Positions 1-8,842 are shown, counted from the stretch's first letter. The stretch is 64,000 bases of DNA from Cardiobacterium hominis (GCF_900637305.1 NZ_LR134365.1:2534501-2598500), one strand, 5' to 3'. The notes: generated by a model from the letters alone, not told the origin. Numbers and translations: made by a program.

Positions 1-1
1 C

Positions 2-127
2 GACTACCCCGTCGCCCCGGTTTACAGCTACGTCACCAAACGCCTGGTCAAGCCTTATGTGAAAGGCTACGCGGAAGAAAACGTCATGGATCACCGCTCG
101 TCCAAATATATGTGGATTGAAAAATAA
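2..127 (+). CDS. C-terminal end of an OppA-like oligopeptide-binding protein (partial)
   Basis: The reading frame is open from the left edge to a TAA at 125-127 and gives the last 41 residues of a protein whose start lies outside the window. The tail, containing VTKRLVKPYVKGY and ending in MWIEK, resembles the C-terminus of periplasmic oligopeptide-binding proteins of the OppA/MppA type, which deliver peptides to an ABC importer. A rho-independent terminator follows directly, so this is the last gene of its transcript. The family assignment rests on a short stretch and is moderate. Confidence 0.55.
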   Translation, partial: DYPVAPVYSYVTKRLVKPYVKGYAEENVMDHRSSKYMWIEK

Positions 128-145
128 GCGCCTGCGCTTGAATTG

Positions 146-172
146 AAAAACCGCCCTCTGGGGCGGTTTTTT
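146..172 (+). terminator. Rho-independent terminator after the OppA-like gene
   Basis: Stem ACCGCCC / GGGCGGT with a four-base loop, flanked by an A-run and followed by six T. It lies 19 bases after the stop codon. Confidence 0.85.
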
Positions 173-174
173 AA

Positions 175-347
175 TATAGCGATACACCGAAAACCACATA
201 CGGTGTTTCATTGCTGGGGGTTATAGGGTGCGCCTCGGCACACCATTGATAAAAAAGAAATATTTCCGCGACGGTGCGCCGAAGCGCAACCCTATGGTGT
301 TGTTTTCGGCGGCGCGCCTTGTATGAGACTTTATGAGTATCACTATA
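175..347. mobile_element. MITE-like (Correia-like) imperfect palindrome
   Basis: The ends are near-perfect inverted repeats: TATAGCGATAC at 175-185 against GTATCACTATA at 337-347 (one mismatch). Nearer the centre, a second arm of about 22 bases (ATAGGG-TGCGC-TCGG-CACC type) is repeated inverted around an AT-rich loop at about 255-283. The outermost TA at each side could be a target duplication, as in Neisserial Correia elements. No credible gene lies inside; the weak minus-strand frame across it has no supporting features. Calling it a MITE is an inference from structure alone. Confidence 0.5.
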
Positions 348-390
348 CACGCGGCGCTGTTTTGCAATGCCTGTAAACAAGCCCGCGACG

Positions 391-2544
391 TCAGCCCTTG
401 ATGCCGCGCTGTTTCAAAAGTGCATCCAGCGTCGGTTTGCGACCCATGAAGGCCTCAAACACCTGCATCGGCGGGCGTGAGCCGCCGTCGGCAAAAACGG
501 TGTCGCGGTAGGCCTTGCCCGTCGCCTCATTGAGGATGCCGTCGGCGGCAAAGCGCGAGAAAGCGTCCGCCGCCAGCACTTCCGCCCAGAGGTAGCTGTA
601 ATAGCCCGCCGCGTAGCCGCCGGAGAAGATGTGGGTGAAGGAATGCGCGCGCCGCGCCCATTCGGGGTCGGGGGTGACGGAAACCTCGTCGCGGATGCCC
701 TGCATGACGCGCGCGACGAAGCTGCTGCGCTCGCCCGCGTCTTCGTAGTTCAGGCGGAAATCGAGCAGGCCGAATTCAAGCTGGCGGATGAGGGCGCGCG
801 CGGCAAGGTAGTTTTTTGCCTCCAGCATTTTCGTCAGCAGTTCGTCCGGCAGCGGCGCGCCTGTTTGGTAGTGGGCGGAGATGAGCGGCAGGCTTTCTTT
901 TTGCCAGCACCAGTTTTCCATCATCTGGCTGGGAAATTCGACCGCGTCCCAGGCGACGCCATTGATGCCGGAAACTTCTGCCACGTCCACCCGCGTCAGC
1001 ATGTGGTGCAGGCCGTGGCCGAATTCGTGAAAGAGGGTGACGGCGTCGTCGTGGCGCAAGAGCGCGGGCTTCTCGCCCACCGGCTTGCCGTAGTTGCAGA
1101 CGAGGTAGGCGACGGGTTTTTGCAGGCTGCCATCGGGTAGACGGCGGCGGGTGATGGCGTTGTCCATCCAGGCGCCGCCGTTTTTATGCTCGCGCGCGTA
1201 GGGGTCAAGGTAGAAGGAGGCGATGTGCGCGCCGTTTTCGTAAATTTCGTAGAAACGCACGCTGGCGTCCCAGACGTCCACCCCGCTTTTTTCGCGGATG
1301 TCGATGCCGAACAGTTTTTTGGCAACGGCAAACAGCCCCTCCTGCACTTTCGCCTCCGGGAAATAGGGGCGCAGGGTTTGGTCATCGACGGCATAGCGCG
1401 CGTTTTTCTGTTTCTCGCTGTAGTAGGCGATGTCCCACGGTTGCAAGTCGTCCACGCCGTAAGTTTCTTTCGCCCATTGGCGCAGTTCGTCGGTCTCGGC
1501 GCGGGCTTGGGCGCGGCTGCGCTGCACCAACCCTGTGAGAAATTGCATCACTTCTTCCGGACTGTCTGCCATTTTCGTAGCGAGTGAGTAGTCGGCGTAG
1601 GTGGCAAAGCCCAGCGTTTGCGCGAGGGTGTGGCGCAGTTCGAGGATTTCGTTGATGACGGCGCTGTTGTCCCATTTTCCCGCATTCGGCCCCTGGTCGG
1701 AGGCGCGGGTGGCGTAGGCACGGTAGATTTCCTCGCGCAGGGCGCGGTCGTCGCAGCGGGTAACGACGGCGCTATAGCTCGGATAATCCAGGGTGAGGCG
1801 GTAGCCCTGCTCGCCCTTGCTTTCTGCCGCTTCTTTGGCGGCGGCGAGGTCGTGTTCGGTCAAGCCCTTGAGCGCATCGGCACTGGCGACGGTCTTGCTC
1901 CAGCCCATGTTGGCGTCCAGCACATTCTTCTCAAACTGCGAGGAGAGTTCGGCGAGGCGCTTGCTGACGTCGCGATACGTCTGCTGCTTGTCCGCAGGCA
2001 GGCCGATGCCGGAGAGGCGGAAATCGCGCAGCGCATCGGTAATGGCCTTCTGCTGCGCCGGGCTGTAGGCGGCGAAGGCGGCGGCTTCTTTCAGCTTGAC
2101 GAAGCCCTGATAGAGCGCCTCATGCTGGCCGAGCCAGGAGCTGTAATCGGTGATTTTGGCGAGCGCGGCGTCGTGTGCCTCGCGCAGCGCGTCGCTGTTT
2201 TTGACGTTGTTCAAATGGACGACGATGCCCCAGGCGCGGTTCAGCTTGTCGGCGGCATCCGACAGCGGCACGAAGAAATTGTCCCAATCGGGCGCGGCGA
2301 TGGCGGCGATTTTTTCGACCTGCTCGCGGTTGTGGTTGATGAGGAAGTCGATGGCGGGGGCGACGTCCGCCGGGGTGAAAGCGCTGAATTTGGGCAAGCC
2401 GCTGAAATCAAGCAGCGGGTTGTTTTTCAGCGCCTCGGGCAGGGCGAGCGGCGTGCTTGCGGCATCGCCGGCGTAGGCGAAACGGGAAAGACGCAGCGCG
2501 GCGAGACCAAGGGCGCTGGTGGCGAGAAATCGACGACGGTGCAT
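391..2544 (-). CDS. Exported M3-family oligopeptidase (PrlC/Dcp-like) with Tat-like signal
   Basis: Predicted 717-aa zinc metallopeptidase of family M3 (oligopeptidase A / dipeptidyl carboxypeptidase type), which cleaves short peptides. The zinc motif HEFGHGLHH is at residues 506-514. I chose the ATG at 2544 because a strong AGGAGG precedes it; a longer frame to 2643 has no such site. The N-terminus reads MHRRRFLATSALGLAALRL and then a cleavable-looking AYAG, which is a twin-arginine-type signal. PrlC of E. coli is cytoplasmic, so an exported copy is unusual. The gene stands alone, downstream of the ccoP terminator. Family is certain; substrate and exact subfamily are not. Confidence 0.88.
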   Translation of the reverse strand: MHRRRFLATSALGLAALRLSRFAYAGDAASTPLALPEALKNNPLLDFSGLPKFSAFTPADVAPAIDFLINHNREQVEKIAAIAAPDWDNFFVPLSDAADKLNRAWGIVVHLNNVKNSDALREAHDAALAKITDYSSWLGQHEALYQGFVKLKEAAAFAAYSPAQQKAITDALRDFRLSGIGLPADKQQTYRDVSKRLAELSSQFEKNVLDANMGWSKTVASADALKGLTEHDLAAAKEAAESKGEQGYRLTLDYPSYSAVVTRCDDRALREEIYRAYATRASDQGPNAGKWDNSAVINEILELRHTLAQTLGFATYADYSLATKMADSPEEVMQFLTGLVQRSRAQARAETDELRQWAKETYGVDDLQPWDIAYYSEKQKNARYAVDDQTLRPYFPEAKVQEGLFAVAKKLFGIDIREKSGVDVWDASVRFYEIYENGAHIASFYLDPYAREHKNGGAWMDNAITRRRLPDGSLQKPVAYLVCNYGKPVGEKPALLRHDDAVTLFHEFGHGLHHMLTRVDVAEVSGINGVAWDAVEFPSQMMENWCWQKESLPLISAHYQTGAPLPDELLTKMLEAKNYLAARALIRQLEFGLLDFRLNYEDAGERSSFVARVMQGIRDEVSVTPDPEWARRAHSFTHIFSGGYAAGYYSYLWAEVLAADAFSRFAADGILNEATGKAYRDTVFADGGSRPPMQVFEAFMGRKPTLDALLKQRGIKG

Positions 2545-2691
2545 TTTGCCTCCTGTGGCGGGTTTCGGCAGATGTGCCAGAGGCGGGCAATATAGCCGCT
2601 TCCCCGTAGATTTTCTAATGAAGCGATGGCGGTAAGGCTTCATTTATGGCGCTTCTGCCCGTAGGACGTAGTAAAAATGAGCGAGCGAGAA

Positions 2692-2719
2692 TGAAAAAGC
2701 CCCGCATGGCGGGGCTCTT
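2692..2719 (-). terminator. Terminator of the ccoNOQP operon
   Basis: Stem AGCCCCGC / GCGGGGCT with a three-base loop at 2698-2716. On the minus strand it is followed by a run of five T, placing it just downstream of the ccoP stop. Confidence 0.85.
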
Positions 2720-2738
2720 TAGTACGCTCAACGTGCGT

Positions 2739-3989
2739 TTATGGTGCGGTCGCGGCTTCACTGCTTGCCGGGGTGGCTGCTTCAGCGGGTTTTGCGGTTT
2801 CGCTGGCGGGTTGCACGCTTTCAGCGGCGGACGGTACGGCTTCCGCAGCCGGTTTTTCGGCTGCGCTGGTGGTGGTGGCAGCTTCTGCGGCGGTGGCTGT
2901 TGTTTCAGCAGCCGGTTTTTCGGCTGCGCTGGTTGTAGCGGCAGCTTCTGCGGCGGTGGCTGTTGTTTCAGCAGCCGGTTTTTCGGCTTCGCCAGCCGCT
3001 ACCGGGGTAGCGGTTTTTTCTTCTTCCGCGCTGTTGTCTACTTCGCTTTCGTCCTGGCTCAGAGAGTAAACGTAGGCGGCGACGACTTTGATTTTGGCTT
3101 CGCCCAGGATGTCTTTCCAGGCGGGCATGACGTTGTTGCGCGGGTGCTGGATTTGGTTCTGGATGAAGGTTTTCAGCGCCGCCGGGTCTTCGCTGTCTTC
3201 GGCGTACAGCCAGGTTTGGTCGGCAAGGTTGATACCGCCGATGACTGGGTTGCCTTTGCCGTCCGGGCCGTGGCAGGCGACGCAGCTCGTGCTGTAGAGT
3301 TCTTCGCCTTTTTCGGCAAGCGCCTGGTCATGTTCGTAGCCGCCGAGCGCGAGGATGTAGTTGCTGACGTCTTCGAGTTTTTGCTGGTCTTCGGCGCTCG
3401 GCGCTTGTCCCGGGGTCACGCTGATCAGTGCGCCACCGGCGGGCATGGCGCCGGTGTGGCCGTTGGTGATGGTGTTGATGATGTTCTCCGGTGTGCCGCC
3501 CCAGATCCAGTCTTTGTCGCTCAGGTTGGGGTAGTTGCCCGGAGTGCCACCCGCGTCAGAGGCGTGGCAGACGGCGCAGTTTTGCAGGAAGATGCGGCGG
3601 CCGATAGCAAGGGCATCCGTGTCTTTGGCAAGGTCTTCGACGCTTTTGCCCGCGTAGTGGCGGAAGTATTCGGCGGAACGCGCGTCAACGCGGCGGCTTT
3701 CCTGCTGGTATTGGGTAAGCTGCGTCCAGCCTTTGCTGCCTTTGTACACGCCCGGGTAGAGGAAAAGGTAGGCGATGGCGAAGGCGATCATGAGGTAGAA
3801 GAGCGACAGCCACCAGCCCGGCATCGGGTTGTTCATTTCTTTGAGGTCGCCATCCCAGGTGTGGTCAATCACTTCGCCTTCTTTGGCGTCGCCACCCGCC
3901 TTGATGTGGGTCGTCCAGTACACCAGGCCGATGTAGCCGAGTATGTGCAGTATGGTCACTGCCGCGATGAAGATGCTGACTGCTGTCAT
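2739..3989 (-). CDS. ccoP: cbb3-type cytochrome c oxidase subunit III (di-haem)
   Basis: Predicted 416-aa membrane-anchored c-type cytochrome that passes electrons to the CcoN/CcoO core of the high-affinity terminal oxidase. Two haem motifs are visible: C138-A-V-C-H and C236-V-A-C-H. The N-terminus has the two membrane segments expected of CcoP. After about residue 330 the protein runs into a low-complexity tail rich in Ala, Glu, Pro and Thr, with a 21-residue unit repeated, that is not part of the usual CcoP fold. The start overlaps the end of ccoQ by four bases (3986-3989), and a terminator follows, so it is the last gene of ccoNOQP. Confidence 0.95.
   Translation of the reverse strand: MTAVSIFIAAVTILHILGYIGLVYWTTHIKAGGDAKEGEVIDHTWDGDLKEMNNPMPGWWLSLFYLMIAFAIAYLFLYPGVYKGSKGWTQLTQYQQESRRVDARSAEYFRHYAGKSVEDLAKDTDALAIGRRIFLQNCAVCHASDAGGTPGNYPNLSDKDWIWGGTPENIINTITNGHTGAMPAGGALISVTPGQAPSAEDQQKLEDVSNYILALGGYEHDQALAEKGEELYSTSCVACHGPDGKGNPVIGGINLADQTWLYAEDSEDPAALKTFIQNQIQHPRNNVMPAWKDILGEAKIKVVAAYVYSLSQDESEVDNSAEEEKTATPVAAGEAEKPAAETTATAAEAAATTSAAEKPAAETTATAAEAATTTSAAEKPAAEAVPSAAESVQPASETAKPAEAATPASSEAATAP
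2840..2995 (-). repeat. Tandem low-complexity repeat in the CcoP tail
   Basis: A unit of about 63 bases coding for SAAEKPAAETTATAAEAA is present twice in near-identical form, followed by a third partial copy. It is in frame with ccoP and encodes an Ala/Glu/Thr-rich tail. Confidence 0.75.
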
Positions 3990-4186
3990 TTTTCTTGCCT
4001 CTTGTTTTGTTCTTCGGGTTGCCGCGGGTTGATGGGCGCGTCGTTGTCGTCTTTCAGCGCCAGTTTTTCGGCATCTTTATAGGGTTTGTGCCGCTGCGGC
4101 AGGTACAGGATGAGGGTCATGAGGATGAAGGATGCAAAGAGCACGACTGTGGTGTATTTGACCCATGCGATGCCGGCGGCGCTCAT
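3986..4186 (-). CDS. ccoQ: cbb3-type cytochrome c oxidase subunit CcoQ
   Basis: Predicted 66-aa protein with one membrane helix (about residues 10-30) followed by a charged cytoplasmic tail starting LPQRHKPY, the usual layout of CcoQ/FixQ. This subunit stabilises the cbb3 oxidase complex. It sits between ccoO, six bases upstream, and ccoP, which it overlaps by four bases. Size, position and the helix-plus-tail pattern together make the call firm even though the sequence is short. Confidence 0.9.
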   Translation of the reverse strand: MSAAGIAWVKYTTVVLFASFILMTLILYLPQRHKPYKDAEKLALKDDNDAPINPRQPEEQNKRQEK

Positions 4187-4192
4187 GTCGTG

Positions 4193-4813
4193 TTACCGCT
4201 TCTGTTCTTTGAAGGCCACGCCCAGTCCTTGCAGGTAGGCAACCAGCGCATCCATTTCGGTTTTGTCTTTGAGCGCGTCTTTGACGCTCGCCACGTCTGC
4301 CTCGGTGTAGGGCTCGCCCAGTTTCATTTTGGTGCGGATGCTTTTTTCGGTGAGGGTGATGTCCGCAGGGGTGGTGTTCAGCCAGGGGTAGGATGGCATG
4401 TTCGATTCGGGGACGACGCTGCGCGGGTTGGTGAGGTGGCGGTGGTGCCAGTCGTCACCGTAACGGCCGCCAACGCGGGCGAGATCCGGGCCGGTGCGTT
4501 TGGAACCCCACATGAAGGGGCGGTCGTACATGGATTCTTCGGCGACGGAGTAGTGGCCGTAGCGCTCGGTCTCCCAGCGGAAGGGACGGATCATCTGCGA
4601 GTGGCAGCCGTAGCAGCCTTCGCGTACGTAGATGTTGAATCCGGCAAGGCGTAGCGGGTCGTAGGGTTTGACGTAGCTGTTTTCCGGACGCAGCTGGTTG
4701 TCGAAAAACAGCGGCACGATTTGTACGAGACCGCCCCAGATGACGGCAAAGAAGGTGAGGATGCCGAGGATAACGACGCTTTTTTCGATGCGTTCGTGGC
4801 TCATGATGTTCAT
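4193..4813 (-). CDS. ccoO: cbb3-type cytochrome c oxidase subunit II (mono-haem)
   Basis: Predicted 206-aa inner-membrane mono-haem cytochrome c of the cbb3 oxidase. One N-terminal membrane helix follows [14 protein letters not shown], and the single haem motif C67-Y-G-C-H is followed by [15 protein letters not shown] sequence characteristic of CcoO. I take the ATG at 4813 because AGGAGA lies seven bases upstream; the internal Met three residues on is the alternative. It lies between ccoN and ccoQ with short spacers, consistent with one operon. Confidence 0.95.
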   Translation of the reverse strand: MNIMSHERIEKSVVILGILTFFAVIWGGLVQIVPLFFDNQLRPENSYVKPYDPLRLAGFNIYVREGCYGCHSQMIRPFRWETERYGHYSVAEESMYDRPFMWGSKRTGPDLARVGGRYGDDWHHRHLTNPRSVVPESNMPSYPWLNTTPADITLTEKSIRTKMKLGEPYTEADVASVKDALKDKTEMDALVAYLQGLGVAFKEQKR

Positions 4814-4830
4814 TGTGGTTTCTCCTGGTC

Positions 4831-6249
4831 TCAGGCGGGCTGCGTTTGTAGTTGGGCAGCGGGCTGTTTGGCTCCGGCCACGGTTTTCCAGCAGTTATAT
4901 GCCATCAGGCACATGCCGCTCAGGAAGAAGGCACCACCGAGGAAGCGGACGAAGTAGAAGATGTATTTTTTGCCGAGGATTTCGATGAAGCTGTAGGTGA
5001 GGCTGCCATCGGCGACGGTTTCGCGCCACAAGAGGCCTTCCATGATGCCGGCAACCCACATGGAGGTGACATACAGCACGATGCCGATGGTCGCCAGCCA
5101 GAAGTGCACGAAGATGAGGCGGGTGGAGTACATTTCGGTTTTGCCGTAGAGGCGCGGCAGCATGTGGTAGAGCGAGCCCATGGTAATCATCGCCACCCAG
5201 CCGAGCGCGCCGGAGTGGACGTGGCCGACGGTCCATTCGGTGTAGTGCGAGAGCGCGTTGACTTCTTTAATCGCCATCATCGGGCCTTCAAAGGTACTCA
5301 TGCCGTAGAAGGAGAGGGCGACGAAAAGGAAGCGGATGATGGGGTCGGTGACGAGTTTGTTCCAGGCGCCGGAGAGGGTCATCATGCCGTTAATCATGCC
5401 GCCCCAGGAGGGTACCCAGAGGATGACGGAAAAGGCCATGCCGAGCGACTGCGTCCAGTCCGGCAGGGCGGTGTAGTGCAGGTGGTGCGGTCCCGCCCAC
5501 ATATAGATGGAAATCAGCGCCCAGAAGTGGACGATGGAGAGGCGGTAGGAGTAAATCGGGCGGCCGGCCTGTTTCGGCACGAAGTAGTACATCATGCCGA
5601 GGAAGGCGGCGGTAAGGAAGAAACCGACGGCGTTGTGGCCGTACCACCATTGCGCCATCGCATCGACCGCGCCGGAGTACACGGGATAGGAATGCAGCCA
5701 GTCAATCGGCAGGGCGAGGTTGTTGAAGATGTGCAGCACGGCGACGGCGATGATGTAAGCGCCGTAGAACCAGAGGCCGACGTAGATATGTTTTTCCTTG
5801 CGCTTGCCGATGGTGAAGAAGAAGACGTAGGCATAGGCAACCCAGACGACCGCGAGCAGGATATCGAGCAGCCAGGGCAGTTCCGCGTATTCCTTGCTTT
5901 GCGAGTAGCCGAGGACGTAGCTCAGTACGCCCAGTACCAGCACGGCCTGATAGCCGTAGAAGGTGAAGGCGGCGATTTTGTCGGAAACGAGGCGAACGCT
6001 GCAGACGCGCTGCACGATGTAGTACGATGTCGCAAAGAGCGCGTTGCCGCCGAAGGCGAAAATCACGCCGCTGGTGTGCACCGGGCGCAGGCGTCCGTAA
6101 GACAGGAAATCAATGCCGCCAAAGAGGGTCGGCCAGCGCAGTTGCGCGGCGATGATGACGCCGACCAGCATGCCGATGACGCCAAAAATAATCGCCGCCC
6201 AGGTGAACTGTTTGACGACGCGGTAGTTATAGGGTGTATCCATAGCCAT
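4831..6249 (-). CDS. ccoN: cbb3-type cytochrome c oxidase subunit I (catalytic)
   Basis: Predicted 472-aa polytopic membrane protein, the haem-copper catalytic subunit that reduces oxygen to water at low oxygen tension. The conserved [13 protein letters not shown] segment and many His-containing helices match CcoN. The start at 6249 (MAMDTPYN) is preceded by GAGGT at good spacing; a frame up to 6345 exists but is poorly supported. It is the first gene of ccoNOQP. No ccoGHIS assembly genes are in the window. Confidence 0.95.
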   Translation of the reverse strand: MAMDTPYNYRVVKQFTWAAIIFGVIGMLVGVIIAAQLRWPTLFGGIDFLSYGRLRPVHTSGVIFAFGGNALFATSYYIVQRVCSVRLVSDKIAAFTFYGYQAVLVLGVLSYVLGYSQSKEYAELPWLLDILLAVVWVAYAYVFFFTIGKRKEKHIYVGLWFYGAYIIAVAVLHIFNNLALPIDWLHSYPVYSGAVDAMAQWWYGHNAVGFFLTAAFLGMMYYFVPKQAGRPIYSYRLSIVHFWALISIYMWAGPHHLHYTALPDWTQSLGMAFSVILWVPSWGGMINGMMTLSGAWNKLVTDPIIRFLFVALSFYGMSTFEGPMMAIKEVNALSHYTEWTVGHVHSGALGWVAMITMGSLYHMLPRLYGKTEMYSTRLIFVHFWLATIGIVLYVTSMWVAGIMEGLLWRETVADGSLTYSFIEILGKKYIFYFVRFLGGAFFLSGMCLMAYNCWKTVAGAKQPAAQLQTQPA

Positions 6250-6338
6250 CAGGATTACCTCATCATGTTCAATTTGTATAAAAAGGGAATTCCGGGAATG
6301 CCGGAAAGGTGAAATCAGGATAGCATTAAGCAAAGGCC

Positions 6339-6352
6339 TTAACAATCATCAA
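6339..6352 (-). promoter_or_regulatory. Possible FNR/ANR-type box upstream of ccoN
   Basis: On the minus strand the sequence TTGATGATTGTTAA matches the first half of the FNR consensus TTGAT-N4-ATCAA fully and the second half with two mismatches. It lies about 90 bases upstream of the ccoN start. FNR/ANR control of ccoNOQP is common in Proteobacteria, but this site is weak and unproven. Confidence 0.25.
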
Positions 6353-6515
6353 GGCGGGATTTTTTTGCGGTAAGTTCCGGTTATATCAGGAATTAAGACC
6401 AGTACCGTCTTATTTTGAAATAGTGTTTGCCGCCATTGGAATAAAAAATAACAGCGGTGATTTTCGAAATGGATTTGCCCCTGTTGTTGCCCGTGTCGTT
6501 AATGATTGGCGGGCA

Positions 6516-6549
6516 TAAAAAACCGCCGCAAAAGTGATTGCGACGGCAG
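6516..6549 (-). terminator. Terminator after ppk2
   Basis: On the minus strand GCCGTCGCAA pairs with TTGCGGCGG (one mismatch) and is followed by six T, directly after the ppk2 stop. The rest of the 316-base gap (6250-6565) between ppk2 and ccoN holds only the presumed ccoN promoter region; I see no gene in it. Confidence 0.8.
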
Positions 6550-6565
6550 AAATGGCATAAACGGC

Positions 6566-7729
6566 TTAACCGTGGTCGATCGCCGAGCGCAGTTTAGCGT
6601 TATCCGTTTCGTACAGCGCCCCGGCGCGTACCACCAGGAGCGGGTCAATCGCGCCAATTTGCGCGTTGTCTTTTTCCTGATAGGGGATGCGGTGCAGCAC
6701 GTAGCGCATTGCGTTCAGCCGCGCGCGTTTTTTGCAGTTGGATTTGACGACGATCCACGGGCTTTCCGCGGTATCGGTGTGGAAGAACATCGCTTCTTTC
6801 GCCGCGGTGTAGTCGTCCCATTTATCGACCGAGGCCTTGTCCATCGGGCTCAATTTCCACTGTTTCAGCGGGTGCGCTTCGCGTTCCTTGAAGCGGCGCC
6901 GCTGTTCGTCCTGGCTGACCGAAAACCAGAATTTGACGAGGATGATGCCGCTGCGGATGAGGTTTCTTTCGAAATCAGGCACTTCGCGCATGAATTCGTC
7001 GTATTCGGCGGGCGTACAGAATCCCATGACGCGCTCGACGCCGGCGCGGTTATACCAGCTGCGGTCAAACAGCACGATTTCACCGCGTGTGGGCAGATGC
7101 TTGATATAGCGCTGGAAATACCATTGCCCCGCTTCTGTTTCCGTCGGTTTTTCCAGGGCGACCACGCGCGCGCCCCGCGGGTTCAGATGCTCCATGAAGC
7201 GCTTGATGGTGCCGCCCTTCCCTGCCGCGTCGCGCCCTTCAAAGAGGATGACGATGCGCTGCCCGGTTTCTTTCACCCATTTTTGCAATTTGAGCAGCTC
7301 CACTTGCAGATGGTATTTCTGTTTCTCGTAATTTTTGCGGCTCATGCGGTTTTTGTAGGGGTACACGCCTTCGCGCCAACCGTCCACCAATTCATCGTCC
7401 GGGCGCAGTGTGCTGTCCTCGCCACTGCTGACGCTATGACGCAGAAACAGGCGGTGTACTTTTTCCAGGTCATCGGGCGAAAAACTGGCAAGCACGGTGT
7501 CTAAATAGCTGCCCGCCTCGCCCATGCGCCCGTCGGCGATGTCGCGCGTGATGATGTCGCGCAGCGCTTCTGCCTGGCTGTCCTCGGCGCGCTGCACTTT
7601 GGTACTGATTTCATGCGCTTCTACCTGCGGCGAGCCGGGTTTGCTGATAGGCTCAACGTCGATGATTTTTTCCATGTCAGACGCGGCTTGACGCGGCTTG
7701 CGGGCGGGATTTTTTTTAACGGTTGTCAT
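6566..7729 (-). CDS. ppk2: Polyphosphate kinase 2 family protein
   Basis: Predicted 387-aa soluble enzyme that transfers phosphate between polyphosphate and nucleotides. The Walker A motif GRDAAGKGGT is at residues 165-174, followed by the PPK2 signature FDRSWYNRAGVERVMGF. A predicted disordered basic N-terminal stretch of about 100 residues precedes the kinase core. The single-domain size fits class I PPK2 enzymes, which usually phosphorylate nucleoside diphosphates; substrate class cannot be settled from sequence by eye. AAGGAGA five bases before the ATG fixes the start. It is flanked by its own terminator. Confidence 0.92.
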   Translation of the reverse strand: MTTVKKNPARKPRQAASDMEKIIDVEPISKPGSPQVEAHEISTKVQRAEDSQAEALRDIITRDIADGRMGEAGSYLDTVLASFSPDDLEKVHRLFLRHSVSSGEDSTLRPDDELVDGWREGVYPYKNRMSRKNYEKQKYHLQVELLKLQKWVKETGQRIVILFEGRDAAGKGGTIKRFMEHLNPRGARVVALEKPTETEAGQWYFQRYIKHLPTRGEIVLFDRSWYNRAGVERVMGFCTPAEYDEFMREVPDFERNLIRSGIILVKFWFSVSQDEQRRRFKEREAHPLKQWKLSPMDKASVDKWDDYTAAKEAMFFHTDTAESPWIVVKSNCKKRARLNAMRYVLHRIPYQEKDNAQIGAIDPLLVVRAGALYETDNAKLRSAIDHG

Positions 7730-7837
7730 GGGAGTCTCCTTACAGTTGATGAATAGCCAAGGTTGATATTAGCGCCAGTCGCACGCGCACTCCAGCGCGG
7801 CGGCATTTTTTTTTCATCTGGCCACCGCGTCGCTATT

Positions 7838-7860
7838 AAAAAACCCGCCGAAGCGGGAGA
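7838..7860 (-). terminator. Terminator after the secreted four-Cys gene cluster
   Basis: On the minus strand CCCGC-TTCG-GCGGG is followed by six T, just downstream of the stop at 7874. Confidence 0.8.
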
Positions 7861-7873
7861 TTGTCATGGTTTT

Positions 7874-8341
7874 TTAGGGCGATGCCGCTGTTTTTTCCAG
7901 CCCGCAATCTTTTTCAATCTGCATGTTTTTCGCACGCCATTGTTCCTGCTCTTCGGCAAGTCCTGCCGCATCAGGATTAACCATTTCTTTTTCCAGCAGG
8001 TTAATGTGGGTATCAAAATCGGTCTTGTCTGCAGCGCATTTGCAGTTCTCCGCCTTGTCTTCCCCAAAATGGATCGTGCAATCGCGCACAAATGCCGTCT
8101 TGAACGCTTCCATATTTTCACGCAGTTTGCCAAACAGTTTTTGCGCAATTTGTACTTTCGTCGGTTTTTCTCCGCTGGTTTTGGATTCCGTCAAAAGTTC
8201 TTGAATCGTCGCTTCGCCCATTTTATCCATAAAGGCTTGCGTGTTGGTCATTTCACCAGAAGTCGCTGTCTGTGCAGTGGCGGGAATCGCCGAAGCGGCC
8301 AAAAGCAGCGCGGCAAGCATGGGGTACAGTTGTTTTTTCAT
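7874..8341 (-). CDS. Small secreted four-cysteine protein, paralog 1
   Basis: Predicted 155-aa protein with a clear Sec signal peptide (MKKQLYPMLAALLLAASAI, cleavage near ATAQ). The mature part is highly charged and helical-looking with four cysteines in the pattern D-C-x8-10-G-x-D-x-A-x2-C-x-C-x4-KTD, then a late C-G-L near residue 148. Two adjacent genes have the same layout and order of motifs, so the three are tandem duplicates. I do not recognise the family. Paired cysteines suggest disulphides in the periplasm or outside. It lies 21 bases after its neighbour and shares its terminator. Confidence 0.85.
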   Translation of the reverse strand: MKKQLYPMLAALLLAASAIPATAQTATSGEMTNTQAFMDKMGEATIQELLTESKTSGEKPTKVQIAQKLFGKLRENMEAFKTAFVRDCTIHFGEDKAENCKCAADKTDFDTHINLLEKEMVNPDAAGLAEEQEQWRAKNMQIEKDCGLEKTAASP

Positions 8342-8362
8342 GAGAATTCCTTTTTTAACGGA

Positions 8363-8776
8363 TTACAGGTTACAGGCTCTTTTAATTTCATTTTCTTTTT
8401 CACCCATTTGTTTTTGAATTTCGTCCCGCTGGTCTTTATTCAGCATTTGTTGTTCCAGCTGTTTCAGCGTCTCATCAAAGTCCGTCTTTTCGATGAAGCA
8501 TTTGCATTCTTTGGCTTTATCTTTGCCATGAGCGCTGACGCAGTCGCTTTCGTAGGCTTTCTTGAAGTCATCCATGCGCGCGCGTAGTTTCGCCATCAGC
8601 TTTTTGCCAACGGCTTCTGGCGTTGGTTTTTTGCCATCAGTATCTTTCTGCAACTCTTGCATGGTCTCTTTGGCTGCTTCAAGTATCAGCGTTTTGGAGG
8701 CGGCGAGGTCTTCGGCGTATGCGTTCACACTTGCAAGAAGTATTACGGCAAGCGGAATTTGTAGCAGTTTTTTCAT
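8363..8776 (-). CDS. Small secreted four-cysteine protein, paralog 2
   Basis: Predicted 137-aa protein: signal peptide (MKKLLQIPLAVILLASVNAYA), then a charged helical mature part with KPTPEAVGKKLMAKLRARMDD, the C-x2..C-x-C cluster (SDC..KECKC..KTDFDETL) and a final C-N-L. The TPEAVGKK motif is shared almost exactly with the next paralog. It is the shortest of the three. Function unknown. It is probably co-transcribed with paralog 1 downstream, while a terminator separates it from paralog 3. Confidence 0.85.
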   Translation of the reverse strand: MKKLLQIPLAVILLASVNAYAEDLAASKTLILEAAKETMQELQKDTDGKKPTPEAVGKKLMAKLRARMDDFKKAYESDCVSAHGKDKAKECKCFIEKTDFDETLKQLEQQMLNKDQRDEIQKQMGEKENEIKRACNL

Positions 8777-8806
8777 GAATATTCCTTTTCAATCCGGGCA
8801 GGGATA

Positions 8807-8833
8807 AAAAGCCCCGCAATGCGGGGCTTTTTA
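8807..8833. terminator. Bidirectional-looking terminator between four-Cys paralogs
   Basis: Perfect stem AAAAAGCCCCGC / GCGGGGCTTTTT with a three-base loop. It ends the upstream paralog (8843-9343) on the minus strand, so paralogs 2 and 1 need their own promoter. Confidence 0.9.
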
Positions 8834-8842
8834 AATGGGTAA

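Noticed and set aside
171..380. 69-codon minus-strand frame after the OppA-like gene
   Set aside because: It spans the palindromic element, lacks a ribosome site and has no recognisable features.
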